A stretch of 9,089 nucleotides of DNA from DASPNM01 sp035626515 (GTDB lineage Bacteria; Bacteroidota; Bacteroidia; Chitinophagales; Chitinophagaceae). The notes beneath the pieces were generated by a model. It ran no database searches. It was not told the origin of the DNA and saw only the letters and a list, made by a program, of their open reading frames with translations. A program made the translations under genes and the position numbers. How positions within the stretch are numbered: the stretch's first letter is position 1; the number at the start of each line of letters is the position of its first letter. The stretch covers positions 1 through 9,089 of the forward strand of contig DASPNM010000025.1 in NCBI GenBank assembly GCA_035626515.1. Direction: 5' to 3'. This document shows positions 1 to 7,340 of this stretch, one piece after another.

Positions 1-1081
1 AAACCTGCATGTATTTTGGAAAATTAGCTTCAACCGAGAATTCCCGCTGCACCCGTTCACGCCCGGCCCTGCCCATTCGTTTCCTTAGCTCCACGTCGTC
101 AATGAGGCGTACCAGTCGGTCCACCCATTCCTCGTCCGAAGCGGCCAGGAATCCCTCCACGCCATCGTTCATTACGCGAAAATTGGTGCCGTATGCCGTT
201 GCCACAAAGGGGATCCCGATAGCCATATAGGTAAGCGCCTTGAGGCTGCTTTTCCCGAGCGACCACTCGTTTGCGGGAATCGGGTACACCCCGATCTGGA
301 ATCGATGCAGATCGCTCACTTCGCTGGCTTCGCTCCAGGGAAGAAAGTCAGTATCCACACCCGGCATCCTGTATTCCCTGTTCGCTATCACGAGCAGGCG
401 GATGCGGCGGCGACGGCTCACTTCCGCCAGGGCAGGTTGAATGGTTTCCAGAAAGGGGATCGTGCTGTGCGTTCCCGTCCAGCCGACTGTAGTGACTTCA
501 GACTGTTCGTACCGTGACACCGGGATGAAACGTTTCGTATCAAAGGTGGAGGAGATGTCAATTGCCCGTCTGTATTGATTAAGGTTTCTAGCGATCTCTT
601 CCAGCTTCGGTGTGCAGCCGATGACAAAGCTGCTGTACTTCATCAAAATATTAGGCTTTCTTTTTCCTTTCAGCTTCTGGAAAAAAGTCTGCCTCATGTG
701 GTTATGCCTCGTAATAAAAATCATGTCGTCAATATCGTAGATCACGCGCCGGTTGAACACAAAGAGCATTCGTTCAAAAACGGGCAGGCCGACGGGTGTC
801 ACCCAGAGATTTACAAAAACCCCCTCGTAAAAGGGGGCCCGGAGCAGGTCCAGCGTTCGGCGCAGGTACCCCACGAAGGTCCAAAAAATTTTTTCAGTCG
901 TACGACCGGGCTTGTAGATAATTTCCCAAAACCGTCGAGACTGGAAAGACGAAATCGTAAACAAGTAGCCCTGCTCCCGCAGCAAAGGGAGGTATTGCTC
1001 GTATTTCATGCGCTGTGTCGGCGCAGTGCCTTCCGGACTGGGGCAAAGTATCAAAACTCTTTTTCGATAGCTTTCAGGCAT
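1..1081 (-). CDS. GT4-like glycosyltransferase with YDIDD motif, 3' end beyond the window
   Basis: Reading the minus strand from ATG 1081 gives 360 codons without a stop up to the window edge, so the C-terminus is cut, probably by only a few residues since GT4 C-terminal helices are already present (LRKRMGRAGRERVQREFS). The protein starts MPESYRKRVLILCPSPEG. Landmarks are RVIYDIDDMIF (112-122), the Asp-rich loop typical of one GT4 subgroup; VGWTGTHST (199-207) at the start of the donor domain; and LGKSSLKALTYMAIGIPFVAT (275-295), equivalent to the GKxxxKxxxYMAxGxPVV signature. Neither Glu of the classical EX7E motif is at its usual place, which is common in this subgroup. The gene follows its neighbour by 36 bases. 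An AGGAAG lies 20 bases before the ATG, with an in-frame ATT 5 bases after it; I keep the ATG. Role: adding a sugar to the cluster's glycan; substrate unknown. Confidence 0.88.
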   Translation of the reverse strand, partial: MPESYRKRVLILCPSPEGTAPTQRMKYEQYLPLLREQGYLFTISSFQSRRFWEIIYKPGRTTEKIFWTFVGYLRRTLDLLRAPFYEGVFVNLWVTPVGLPVFERMLFVFNRRVIYDIDDMIFITRHNHMRQTFFQKLKGKRKPNILMKYSSFVIGCTPKLEEIARNLNQYRRAIDISSTFDTKRFIPVSRYEQSEVTTVGWTGTHSTIPFLETIQPALAEVSRRRRIRLLVIANREYRMPGVDTDFLPWSEASEVSDLHRFQIGVYPIPANEWSLGKSSLKALTYMAIGIPFVATAYGTNFRVMNDGVEGFLAASDEEWVDRLVRLIDDVELRKRMGRAGRERVQREFSVEANFPKYMQV

Positions 1082-1117
1082 AGGTGCCGTAAAAATCGGT
1101 TCTTCCTGTTATTCTCC

Positions 1118-2353
1118 TTACTGAAAAATACGTTCGTACACCTGCGCGTAACGATTCACTCCCTCTCTGAGATCAAAAATTTCCTGTGCTGCTTCTCGGA
1201 TCCGTTTTTTGGGTATCGCAAGAAGATCTTCCATTCTTGAAATTACTTTGTCGTATCCTGAGTCGGAAAATTCCCGGACAATTACGCCCGTGCCAGTTCG
1301 GTTAATGATAGCGCCGGTATCGCCCACGTTGTTGCAAATGACCGGAATCCCCATCGACATCAATTCCCCGTGCTTGGTGGGGGAAGAAGCGATCTTGGAA
1401 TAGCTCGGGCGGATGAAGAATACACTGCAGTCGCTCAGGCTCAGGTAATCCGGCAATTCCTTGCGGCCGGAATAGAGGACGCGTATTTTGTCTCCCGGTA
1501 CTCCGGTCGCCTCCGCAGCCCGAAATACGGACTCGCGGTCGTCCTTTGTCAGAATCAGCAACACGAATTCGGGATGACGGAGCAACAGTCGCCGGAAAAA
1601 CGCAAGCATCTCGTCCATCATGTACCAGCCGCCCACCGACCCCAGGTAGGTGAGTACCCGGTGCCGGGAATCCAATCCGAGCTGGGCACGCAAGGCCTCC
1701 GTCACGCCGTTGCGGATGTTTGCATAGTTGAAATGGACGAGGTCGGCGCAGCAGGGAATTACGTCGATTGACAGGCCCTGGTAGGTCCTGAGCAATTCAC
1801 GCCTGCCGGCTTCCGTAAGTGAGATAATCCCGTCGGCGTTGCGTAAAAATTCTTTTTCCTTTTTCTTGTAGTGGGCGTACACGCGGCGAAAAAGCGGGTT
1901 CGAAAGTTTCCATTGTCCATTGTCCACTTTTTCGTCGGCCCAGAAGCCGCGCATGTCGAACAGGAAACGGCTGCCGAATTTTTTTTTCAACCAGAGCCCG
2001 ATTTCCGCTGCGACGTAGCTGCGGCAATGCACCAGGTCGAAGCCCCGGCGCCGCTGCAGCCGATTCGCCATCCGGCGCAATCTCCACCGGTCGTAGACCT
2101 TCGCCAGCAATGGAGGACGTCGAGTGAACTTTAAAGGGACCCACTCGATCCCGGCGCGCTCCATGATCTCTTCAACCAGGTGCCGGTCTGCCGCGTAGCG
2201 GTTTCGTTTTTCAAAGCTCAGGATGGTAAACCGGAAGCCGCGGGTGGAAAGACGCACCAGGTAGGGCAGGATTTGCGACTGGCCCAGCGGATCCGTGAGG
2301 CCATCGTAGGAAATATATAAGATCGATTTCAAGCGCGTCTTTCCAGGTACCAT
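1118..2353 (-). CDS. GT4-like glycosyltransferase of the YISYDG type
   Basis: A 411-residue GT-B glycosyltransferase if read from the ATG at 2353. The conserved protein begins near LKSILYISYDGLTDPLGQSQ, a start characteristic of a glycosyltransferase group frequent in exopolysaccharide clusters. Other landmarks are VHCRSYVAAEIGL (108-120), FDMRGFWADEKVDNGQW (132-148), LTYLGSVGGWYMMDE (234-248) opening the donor domain, and SPTKHGELMSMGIPVI (324-339), the donor-site region, where only the second Glu of a canonical EX7E is present. The frame stays open upstream to an ATG at 2458, but that would lie 130 bases inside asnB and adds an unconserved leader. A third choice is TTG at 2332, which overlaps the asnB stop as TTGA and has GGAAAG 6 bases before it. 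Nine consecutive adenines on the coding strand (1987-1979) encode Lys123-125. The reaction is sugar transfer to a lipid-linked glycan; specificity unknown. Confidence 0.92.
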   Translation of the reverse strand: MVPGKTRLKSILYISYDGLTDPLGQSQILPYLVRLSTRGFRFTILSFEKRNRYAADRHLVEEIMERAGIEWVPLKFTRRPPLLAKVYDRWRLRRMANRLQRRRGFDLVHCRSYVAAEIGLWLKKKFGSRFLFDMRGFWADEKVDNGQWKLSNPLFRRVYAHYKKKEKEFLRNADGIISLTEAGRRELLRTYQGLSIDVIPCCADLVHFNYANIRNGVTEALRAQLGLDSRHRVLTYLGSVGGWYMMDEMLAFFRRLLLRHPEFVLLILTKDDRESVFRAAEATGVPGDKIRVLYSGRKELPDYLSLSDCSVFFIRPSYSKIASSPTKHGELMSMGIPVICNNVGDTGAIINRTGTGVIVREFSDSGYDKVISRMEDLLAIPKKRIREAAQEIFDLREGVNRYAQVYERIFQ

Positions 2354-4161
2354 TGATGTAAAAGAACAAGCGACCAGAGGCGGTTGTAGAGATAATCCCG
2401 GCCGCCCAAAAATCGCCTGCGGAGCTCCTGCACAGGTCCCGGCTTCACGAGTCCGCATTCTTCGACAACCGCCGGACTGAGATATTTATCCAGCAGATAA
2501 CTAAGCTCCCTTCCCAGCCAGATGCGGAGGGGAATGGCAAATCCCCATTTGGGGCGATCAAAAAGCGCCGCGGGAACGTAATCATACAGCACCTGCTTCA
2601 GCAGGTATTTGCCCGTCTTGCCGCGAAGTTTCAATCGCGGGGAAAGGTTGACTGCAAACTGCACGAGATGGTAATCGAGTAGGGGAACCCGAACCTCCAG
2701 GGCGTGTTGCATGGACGCCCTGTCGGTCTTGACCAGGAGCTCTTCCGGGAGGTAGTTCCTGATGTCGAAAAAGCTCTGCTGCTCCTCGGGGCTCAGCTTT
2801 CTCGGAGAGACGATTTCTTCATCCAGTCTTACCGGCGCCGGGCGGCGCAGTAATTCACAGATCTCGCGCTCGGAAAAATAATATTGCTCCTGCGAAAAAA
2901 TATGGCTCTTCATCCTTTCGGAGGAAGGATAATTGAACAGCATGCTGGCACGCTCCAGTCGCTTCGCGCCCGAATGAGACAGCATGTTTCCGATGGGTTT
3001 CCGAAAGGCGCGGATCAACGGGTTTTGCAGGCGCCTCGCCCAGTAATAAAAGCTGTAGCCCATGAACAACTCGTCGCCACCATCGCCGGAAAGGGCAACC
3101 GTCACTTTTTTTCGTGCGAGCTGCGACACCATGTAAGTGGGAATAGCGGAAGAGTCGGCGTAGGGCTCGTCGTAGATCCCGGTCAGCTTCTCGACCAAAG
3201 CCAGGGCGTCACCCTGCGTGACGGTGAATTCCTCATGATCACTTCCGATATGCTTCGCCACCTGGCGCGCGAACGGCGCTTCGTTGTATTTGCCTTCGCG
3301 GAAGCCAATCGAAAAAGTCTTGACCGGCCGGGAAGAATTGTCCTGTGCTATGGCCGCGACCGTGCTCGAATCAATACCGCCGCTGAGGAAAATTCCCACG
3401 GGCACGTCGCTGATCATGCAATACCGGAGGCTTTGGTGCAGAATCTCATTCAGCTTTTTCTTCGCGACTTTTTCATCGTCCAGCGTCTCCTTGGCGATTT
3501 GATCGTCGAGGTGCCAGTAGGGAGCGATGTGCAGCCTGCCCCGGTGAAATTCCGCGTACCGGCCGGGCATTAATTTCCTGATCTGCGTGTATATGGTGTC
3601 TTCTGCGGGCACATAGCCCAGATAGAGGTAGGACGAAACCGATGAGTCACTGATCGTGAGGCTGAGTGGCAGGGAATAGAGGGCCTTCAGCTCGGAAGCA
3701 AAAAAGATCTGTCCTTCATCGTGGAGGTAATAAAGAGGCTTCACCCCCACCCGGTCGCGGATGAGAAACAGCTTTTGCTCCCGGTCGTCCCAGATGGCCA
3801 TCGCGAACATGCCGTTGAGATCCGCGAGGCAGGCCGGTCCCGCCTTCGCGAAAGCCTCAATGATGATTTCCGTATCTGAGGAAGTTCGCGGGTGGATGCC
3901 GTATTTAACCTGTAACTCGCGGAAATTGTAAACCTCTCCGTTGAACACAAGGGCATAGCGCCGGTCACCCGAAAAGAAAGGCTGGTTTGCAGCGGATGAG
4001 AGGTCAATGATCTTTAGACGCTTGTGGCCAAGTCCGATCCCTTTCGCCCCATCGAACAAATAACCTTCCGCATCGGGACCGCGGTGATGCAGGCGATTGG
4101 TCATCGCGACCAAGTCATCCTTTCCGAAGGCGCGTGAAACAAATCCTGCAATGCCGCACAT
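2329..4161 (-). CDS. asnB: Asparagine synthase (glutamine-hydrolysing)-type amidotransferase, AsnB-like
   Basis: A complete 610-residue protein, a normal length for cluster-borne AsnB homologues. It starts MCGIAGF, so after removal of Met1 the catalytic Cys2 is the N-terminal nucleophile of a class II glutaminase domain (about 1-200), supported by RGPD (27-30), NGEVYN (74-79) and SDTE (95-98). The synthetase domain contains the ATP-pyrophosphatase P-loop SGGIDS (260-265), DEPYADSS (331-338) and SGDGGDELF (358-366). Ammonia released from glutamine would be channelled to an adenylated carboxylate. Housekeeping AsnB makes asparagine, but homologues within O-antigen and exopolysaccharide loci are known or proposed to amidate uronic acids (WbpS-like) or to assist in decorating glycans. 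The position between a methyltransferase and a glycosyltransferase favours such a role, by inference. The ATG at 4161 is 15 bases after the upstream stop, and the 3' end overlaps the next gene. The gene symbol indicates family only. Confidence 0.95.
   Translation of the reverse strand: MCGIAGFVSRAFGKDDLVAMTNRLHHRGPDAEGYLFDGAKGIGLGHKRLKIIDLSSAANQPFFSGDRRYALVFNGEVYNFRELQVKYGIHPRTSSDTEIIIEAFAKAGPACLADLNGMFAMAIWDDREQKLFLIRDRVGVKPLYYLHDEGQIFFASELKALYSLPLSLTISDSSVSSYLYLGYVPAEDTIYTQIRKLMPGRYAEFHRGRLHIAPYWHLDDQIAKETLDDEKVAKKKLNEILHQSLRYCMISDVPVGIFLSGGIDSSTVAAIAQDNSSRPVKTFSIGFREGKYNEAPFARQVAKHIGSDHEEFTVTQGDALALVEKLTGIYDEPYADSSAIPTYMVSQLARKKVTVALSGDGGDELFMGYSFYYWARRLQNPLIRAFRKPIGNMLSHSGAKRLERASMLFNYPSSERMKSHIFSQEQYYFSEREICELLRRPAPVRLDEEIVSPRKLSPEEQQSFFDIRNYLPEELLVKTDRASMQHALEVRVPLLDYHLVQFAVNLSPRLKLRGKTGKYLLKQVLYDYVPAALFDRPKWGFAIPLRIWLGRELSYLLDKYLSPAVVEECGLVKPGPVQELRRRFLGGRDYLYNRLWSLVLLHQWYLERRA
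2339..2344 (-). promoter_or_regulatory. Possible ribosome binding site (GGAAAG) for a TTG start overlapping the asnB stop
   Basis: GGAAAG on the minus strand ends 6 bases before TTG at 2332. That TTG overlaps the TGA of asnB and directly precedes the first conserved residues of the glycosyltransferase. No similar motif precedes the ATG at 2353. Overlap of start and stop would give tight translational coupling with asnB. Confidence 0.35.
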
Positions 4162-4176
4162 CAGATCGTCTTTTTT

Positions 4177-5043
4177 TTAGTCAGCTTTTCGCCCGACGTA
4201 ATACAAGCGGTTGCCCCAGCCCGGCACGATGGAAGATATTGTCCGCGACAACGCCACCGTACAATACTGGAGCTTTTGTTTCAGCGTATCCGCCTCTTTC
4301 CAGCGCGCAGGAAACGGCCAGTTCCACTCCACGATCTCGTGTTGCACCAGCTCAAAATTGGCTCGCCGCAGAAATGCAAGCTGGTTTTTTCTGTTGGCGT
4401 AGAGCACGTGGAAAGGCCGGGCCTCAATGATCCGGGAAGGTCGGAGCGCCTTCCTGAACCGCAGATAGAAGCCGAACAGCAGCCAGGTCAGATGAAAATT
4501 ATGCTCGAGGGGGCCCTGTATAAACAAAAACCCCCCGGGCTTTAGCGCCCGGTGCACATTTGCGAGCGCCGGCGACGGTTCGCAAAGGTGTTCCAATACG
4601 TCTCCCAGGTGTATGACATCGAAAGCGCTCTCATAATCGCGCAGCCTGTCAACCGTAATGAAGCGCATTTGCGGATAAAGGCCCTGCAATTTCTCAACCA
4701 GTCCCGGGTTGTATTCCGCTCCATAAAGTTGCATTCCCGCACCCGCTGCGGAACGCAAAAAGGACCCGTCGCCGCACCCGTAGTCAAGTAAACTCCCGGG
4801 CTGGAGGAAACGCCGGAACAACCGGGGAAGCGCGGGATGATCCGGCGCCGATTTAAAATAGAACTCATCGTGATAATCCAGCGCGTACAGCACGGCAAGA
4901 TCGCGCTCATCGAGCGACGGTGAAATGAATACGAGGCCGCATTCGCCGCATTTCAGGTACCGGAATACCTTGCCATTGAAAGATACTCGTGGGTAATAAC
5001 TTTCGCCCGAACTTTTGCTTCGGCAAAAAAAGCAATCAGCCAT
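4177..5043 (-). CDS. Class I SAM-dependent methyltransferase with N-terminal Cys4 knuckle
   Basis: A complete 288-residue protein starting at ATG 5043, 27 bases after the preceding methyltransferase. The N-terminus carries two CxxC pairs, Cys4/Cys7 and Cys32/Cys35 (CFFC and CGEC, followed by GLVF), which fits a small zinc-binding knuckle seen in many glycan-cluster methyltransferases. The SAM-binding core begins with LLDYGCGDGSF (85-95); the ribose-binding acidic residue is Glu110 in YGAEYNP. HLGDVLEHL (145-153) and LKPGGFLFI (167-175) complete the fold. This is the Methyltransf_23 type, and differs from its neighbour in N-terminal domain, motif II acid and length. The C-terminal third, with TWLLFGFYLRFRKAL near 186-200, is hydrophobic and basic and may lie against the membrane. 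A role in methylating a sugar or terminal residue of the same glycan is inferred from context. The bases coding for LKPGGFLF form a hairpin followed by a T-run (see findings). Confidence 0.9.
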   Translation of the reverse strand: MADCFFCRSKSSGESYYPRVSFNGKVFRYLKCGECGLVFISPSLDERDLAVLYALDYHDEFYFKSAPDHPALPRLFRRFLQPGSLLDYGCGDGSFLRSAAGAGMQLYGAEYNPGLVEKLQGLYPQMRFITVDRLRDYESAFDVIHLGDVLEHLCEPSPALANVHRALKPGGFLFIQGPLEHNFHLTWLLFGFYLRFRKALRPSRIIEARPFHVLYANRKNQLAFLRRANFELVQHEIVEWNWPFPARWKEADTLKQKLQYCTVALSRTISSIVPGWGNRLYYVGRKAD

Positions 5044-5070
5044 CTGAATTAGGTGTCACTTTGCGGAGCC

Positions 5071-6045
5071 CTACTCTTTTATTCCCCTGACCACCGCCGA
5101 CCGGAAATTTTCTTTTCCGTAACGAACGTATCCGGCGAACGTAATTTTCATTCCCAGCTCTTCAAACCATTTCTTTACGGTGCCGATGCGTTGCGGGTGG
5201 TCGTGCTCCGGCGAGAACATATCGAAGGTGTCGAGGATCACCCACTCCCTGAGCTGTTTTCGCGTGAGATCCCGGGGCATGGTTCCGCGAATGTCGCAAA
5301 TGGGGAGAAAGCGGTTGACCAGCCTGCCGATCCCAAGCCGGTCGAAAAAGAAATAAAGGCTCATCAGCCACCCCACATTTTTCTCTATGAGGTGCAGAAG
5401 CCGCGCATAGGGCATGCGACGGGTGAACCGGCGGAAAAAATATTTCGCATGGATCTTCGTCCACCAGCCCCGGACCGGGTAGAAATCCACCAGGACTTCT
5501 CCGCCAGGTTTTGCTTTCGCCACGAGGCATTCAATGGATTTGAAGAAATCCGGGGTATGCTGCAACACCCCAAAACAAAACACCTTGTCGAAGCTGTTGT
5601 CAGGGAAAGGCATTTCGTACACACTGGCCCGGAACAGGCGAAACCGTTCCTCGCCGTGATGACCGTTATTCCGGTAATTGGCGACGACGGCATCCGAGTA
5701 ATCCACGCTGTAAAGATTGCCTTTAGTATAGTCCAGGAAAACCTGGCTGAATCTTCCCGCGCCGCTTCCAAGTTCGAGTACGTCTTTGGCGGAGAGATCC
5801 TGCTCATGCCACCCGGTCTGTGCAAAGAATCGCTCCCGGCTCTGTTCACAGTTGTGTTGTTCCCGATCGATCTGAGTTTTTCTAAACTTATTCCATTGGA
5901 AGCCGAAGCTGTCGGCATAGTTGCTGTCATCCACGAAGGGAATATGTCCGTGCACGTTCGGAAAAAAATTACCGAACTCATCGGCATAGCCCCGGTTGCT
6001 CCGGTACAGGGCGCAGCCATTGAAAGGGTTGATGAGGGTGATCAT
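5071..6045 (-). CDS. Class I SAM-dependent methyltransferase (Methyltransf_11 type)
   Basis: A complete 324-residue protein starting at ATG 6045. The Rossmann-like methyltransferase core occupies about residues 85-190. Motif I is VLELGSGAGRFS (89-100), which binds S-adenosylmethionine. The acidic residue that normally holds the SAM ribose is Asp in YSVDYSDA (112-119). Motif IV/V appears as MPFPDNSFDKVFCFGVLQH (145-163), the hallmark of the UbiE/Methyltransf_11 group, and KPGGEVLVDFYP (179-190) closes the core. The N-terminal 80 residues, with several aromatic residues and FQWNKF, resemble those of methyltransferases found in glycan clusters. The long C-terminal part (190-324) is rich in aromatic and basic residues (for example RFTRRMPYARLL and LYFFFDRL) and may contact membrane or a lipid-linked acceptor; this is inference. 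No transmembrane helix is evident. It probably O-methylates a sugar of the growing glycan. No Shine-Dalgarno sequence is visible. Confidence 0.9.
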   Translation of the reverse strand: MITLINPFNGCALYRSNRGYADEFGNFFPNVHGHIPFVDDSNYADSFGFQWNKFRKTQIDREQHNCEQSRERFFAQTGWHEQDLSAKDVLELGSGAGRFSQVFLDYTKGNLYSVDYSDAVVANYRNNGHHGEERFRLFRASVYEMPFPDNSFDKVFCFGVLQHTPDFFKSIECLVAKAKPGGEVLVDFYPVRGWWTKIHAKYFFRRFTRRMPYARLLHLIEKNVGWLMSLYFFFDRLGIGRLVNRFLPICDIRGTMPRDLTRKQLREWVILDTFDMFSPEHDHPQRIGTVKKWFEELGMKITFAGYVRYGKENFRSAVVRGIKE

Positions 6046-6067
6046 GGGTTCGGGTGGTTTTTTAGCG

Positions 6068-7186
6068 TTATTGGATCAAGTCAACGGTTGCCAGTGCAGG
6101 AATCTTGCCGGTGATGCCGGCGAATCCCCAGCCCTCTTCCTGCAGGTAGAGATTCCGCAGCCGATGCAGGTAATTGCGCTTGTCCGCGATCGTCCGGGCG
6201 CGCAGAATACCGGCGGCTGCAAAACGCTCCAGGTCAATCGTTCCGTTCAGGATGTCGCGGATCTTTGATTCCAGATCGCCGGGATCCGACAAATCAAAAA
6301 ACACAGCCTCGCTGTTTGTCGCCTCACGCAATACGGGAATGTCGGAAAGGATTGGCGGAAGTCCGGAAGCCATCGCCTGCAGGAGCGCGACCGGTTGCCC
6401 TTCATAAATCGAGCTCATGACGAAAGCGTCATAATTGGGGAGGACGTTTTCAATATCTTCCCGCAATCCGCAAAGCCGGATGTTTACGTTATACTGTTCG
6501 ATCAGCCGGTTCAGCCCGTCCTGCAATTCCCCCGAACCGTAGACATCGAGGTATACGTTTTTCGGCAGGCGACGAAATACTTCCACGAGATAAGCATAAT
6601 TCTTTGCGGCCTTTAGATTTCCAACGGCCACCAGCCTCAATTCATCCTTCCGCGAAAATCGCTTGTGCTCATTCAGGAAAAACTCGTTTTCCACGTAATT
6701 GTAAAGAATGGTGTAGGGTCCGCGAATGCCAATGCAGCGACTGTAATCGTCAAAAACTTCGTTGCAGATAGCAATCAGGTGATGGCGCGACCGGTAAGTC
6801 AGCTTCTCCATCCACCGGGCAAATCGGTTTTCGAAATAATTCCGGCTGGGTAGGCTGTGTATGGTACTGAACAGCTTCACGTCCCGGGGACAGCCGATGC
6901 GGGCGATTAGCGTCGCCAAGCACAGGTGGCTGTGTACGATATGGATCCCGTGTTTGCGTACGTACCGCCGAAGCTGGAGCGCACAAAAGAGAATATCGCG
7001 CTTGCTGCGATAGTTCAGCTTGCGGACGCGACAACGCGCGGGCAGGGTCGCCGCCGCCCCTTCGCAGTCCTTCAGGTATACGACGTGATGCTCGAAGTCG
7101 GAAAGCTCGTGCACGGCCCCGATCATTACTTTTTCGGCGCCGCCAACACCTAAAGTATCGATAATATGAAGGACCCTGGATTTCAT
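6068..7186 (-). CDS. GT4-family glycosyltransferase with a Gln in the EX7E motif
   Basis: A complete 372-residue GT-B glycosyltransferase counted from the ATG at 7186; a TTG lies directly before it but is less likely as start. The acceptor domain starts with RVLHIIDTLGVGGAEKVM, including the GGAE loop. HIVHSHLCLATLIAR and STIHSLPSRNYFE follow, typical of GT4 enzymes that extend lipid-linked glycans. The linker is TILYNYVENEFF and the donor domain begins at LRLVAVGNLKAAKNY. The donor motif reads YEGQPVALLQAMASGLP: the first Glu of EX7E is present (residue 262) but the second is Gln (residue 270, CAG at 6379-6377), whereas the sister gene at 8449-9089 has Glu. The protein also ends with about 24 residues (from EEGWGF to the stop) that the sister lacks. 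It likely adds one sugar at the inner membrane; whether the Gln weakens activity is unknown. The next gene begins 22 bases after its stop. Confidence 0.94.
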   Translation of the reverse strand: MKSRVLHIIDTLGVGGAEKVMIGAVHELSDFEHHVVYLKDCEGAAATLPARCRVRKLNYRSKRDILFCALQLRRYVRKHGIHIVHSHLCLATLIARIGCPRDVKLFSTIHSLPSRNYFENRFARWMEKLTYRSRHHLIAICNEVFDDYSRCIGIRGPYTILYNYVENEFFLNEHKRFSRKDELRLVAVGNLKAAKNYAYLVEVFRRLPKNVYLDVYGSGELQDGLNRLIEQYNVNIRLCGLREDIENVLPNYDAFVMSSIYEGQPVALLQAMASGLPPILSDIPVLREATNSEAVFFDLSDPGDLESKIRDILNGTIDLERFAAAGILRARTIADKRNYLHRLRNLYLQEEGWGFAGITGKIPALATVDLIQ

Positions 7187-7340
7187 CAAAGGATAAATGG
7201 ATTGGTGTTCGCACGAAATTAATTCCCGGCATTCCCTCCGGCGTTATCCATTCCGCGAAAACCTGCCGGGTTCACGGGAAATGCAATACTTGGGCAGTAA
7301 TTCTCCGTTTTTGCGTGCGTAGTTTTCCGAAATTCACGGT
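7187..7340 (-). other. Intergenic gap between two glycosyltransferase genes
   Basis: These 154 bases are the only sizeable gap in the window. They separate the stop of the 7341-8468 gene from the ATG at 7186. I see no convincing sigma-70 pair, no Bacteroides-type -7/-33 promoter, no strong hairpin with a T-run, and no conserved peptide. A 7-base inverted repeat (cccggca at 7225-7231, tgccggg at 7264-7270) is separated by 32 bases and is weak. An internal promoter or a decayed leftover of a recombination event is possible but not shown. Confidence 0.6.

Noticed and set aside
820..837. Inverted repeat CCCCCT / AGGGGG with short loop
   Set aside because: It lies within a glycosyltransferase reading frame, has only a 6-base stem and no T-run directly after it; probably chance.
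575..1240. Plus-strand open frame of 221 codons
   Set aside because: It crosses the junction of two minus-strand glycosyltransferase genes, both with clear family motifs, and its product resembles nothing known.
2884..3573. Plus-strand open frame of 229 codons within asnB
   Set aside because: It is antisense to the conserved synthetase domain of asnB and shows no motifs; it is best explained as a shadow.
5053..6114. Plus-strand open frame of 353 codons opposite the methyltransferase
   Set aside because: It is longer than the sense gene, but the minus-strand frame carries clear SAM-binding motifs. The plus-strand product shows no recognisable domain and runs across gene junctions.
7187..7197. 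Sequence TTTATCCTTTG next to the ATG at 7186 as a Bacteroides-type -7 promoter element
   Set aside because: The spacing does not match TAnnTTTG, it adjoins the start codon, and no -33 TTTG is at the right distance.
7225..7270. Inverted repeat cccggca / tgccggg in the 154-base gap
   Set aside because: Seven bases with a 32-base spacer is expected by chance in GC-rich sequence, and no operator family is recognisable.
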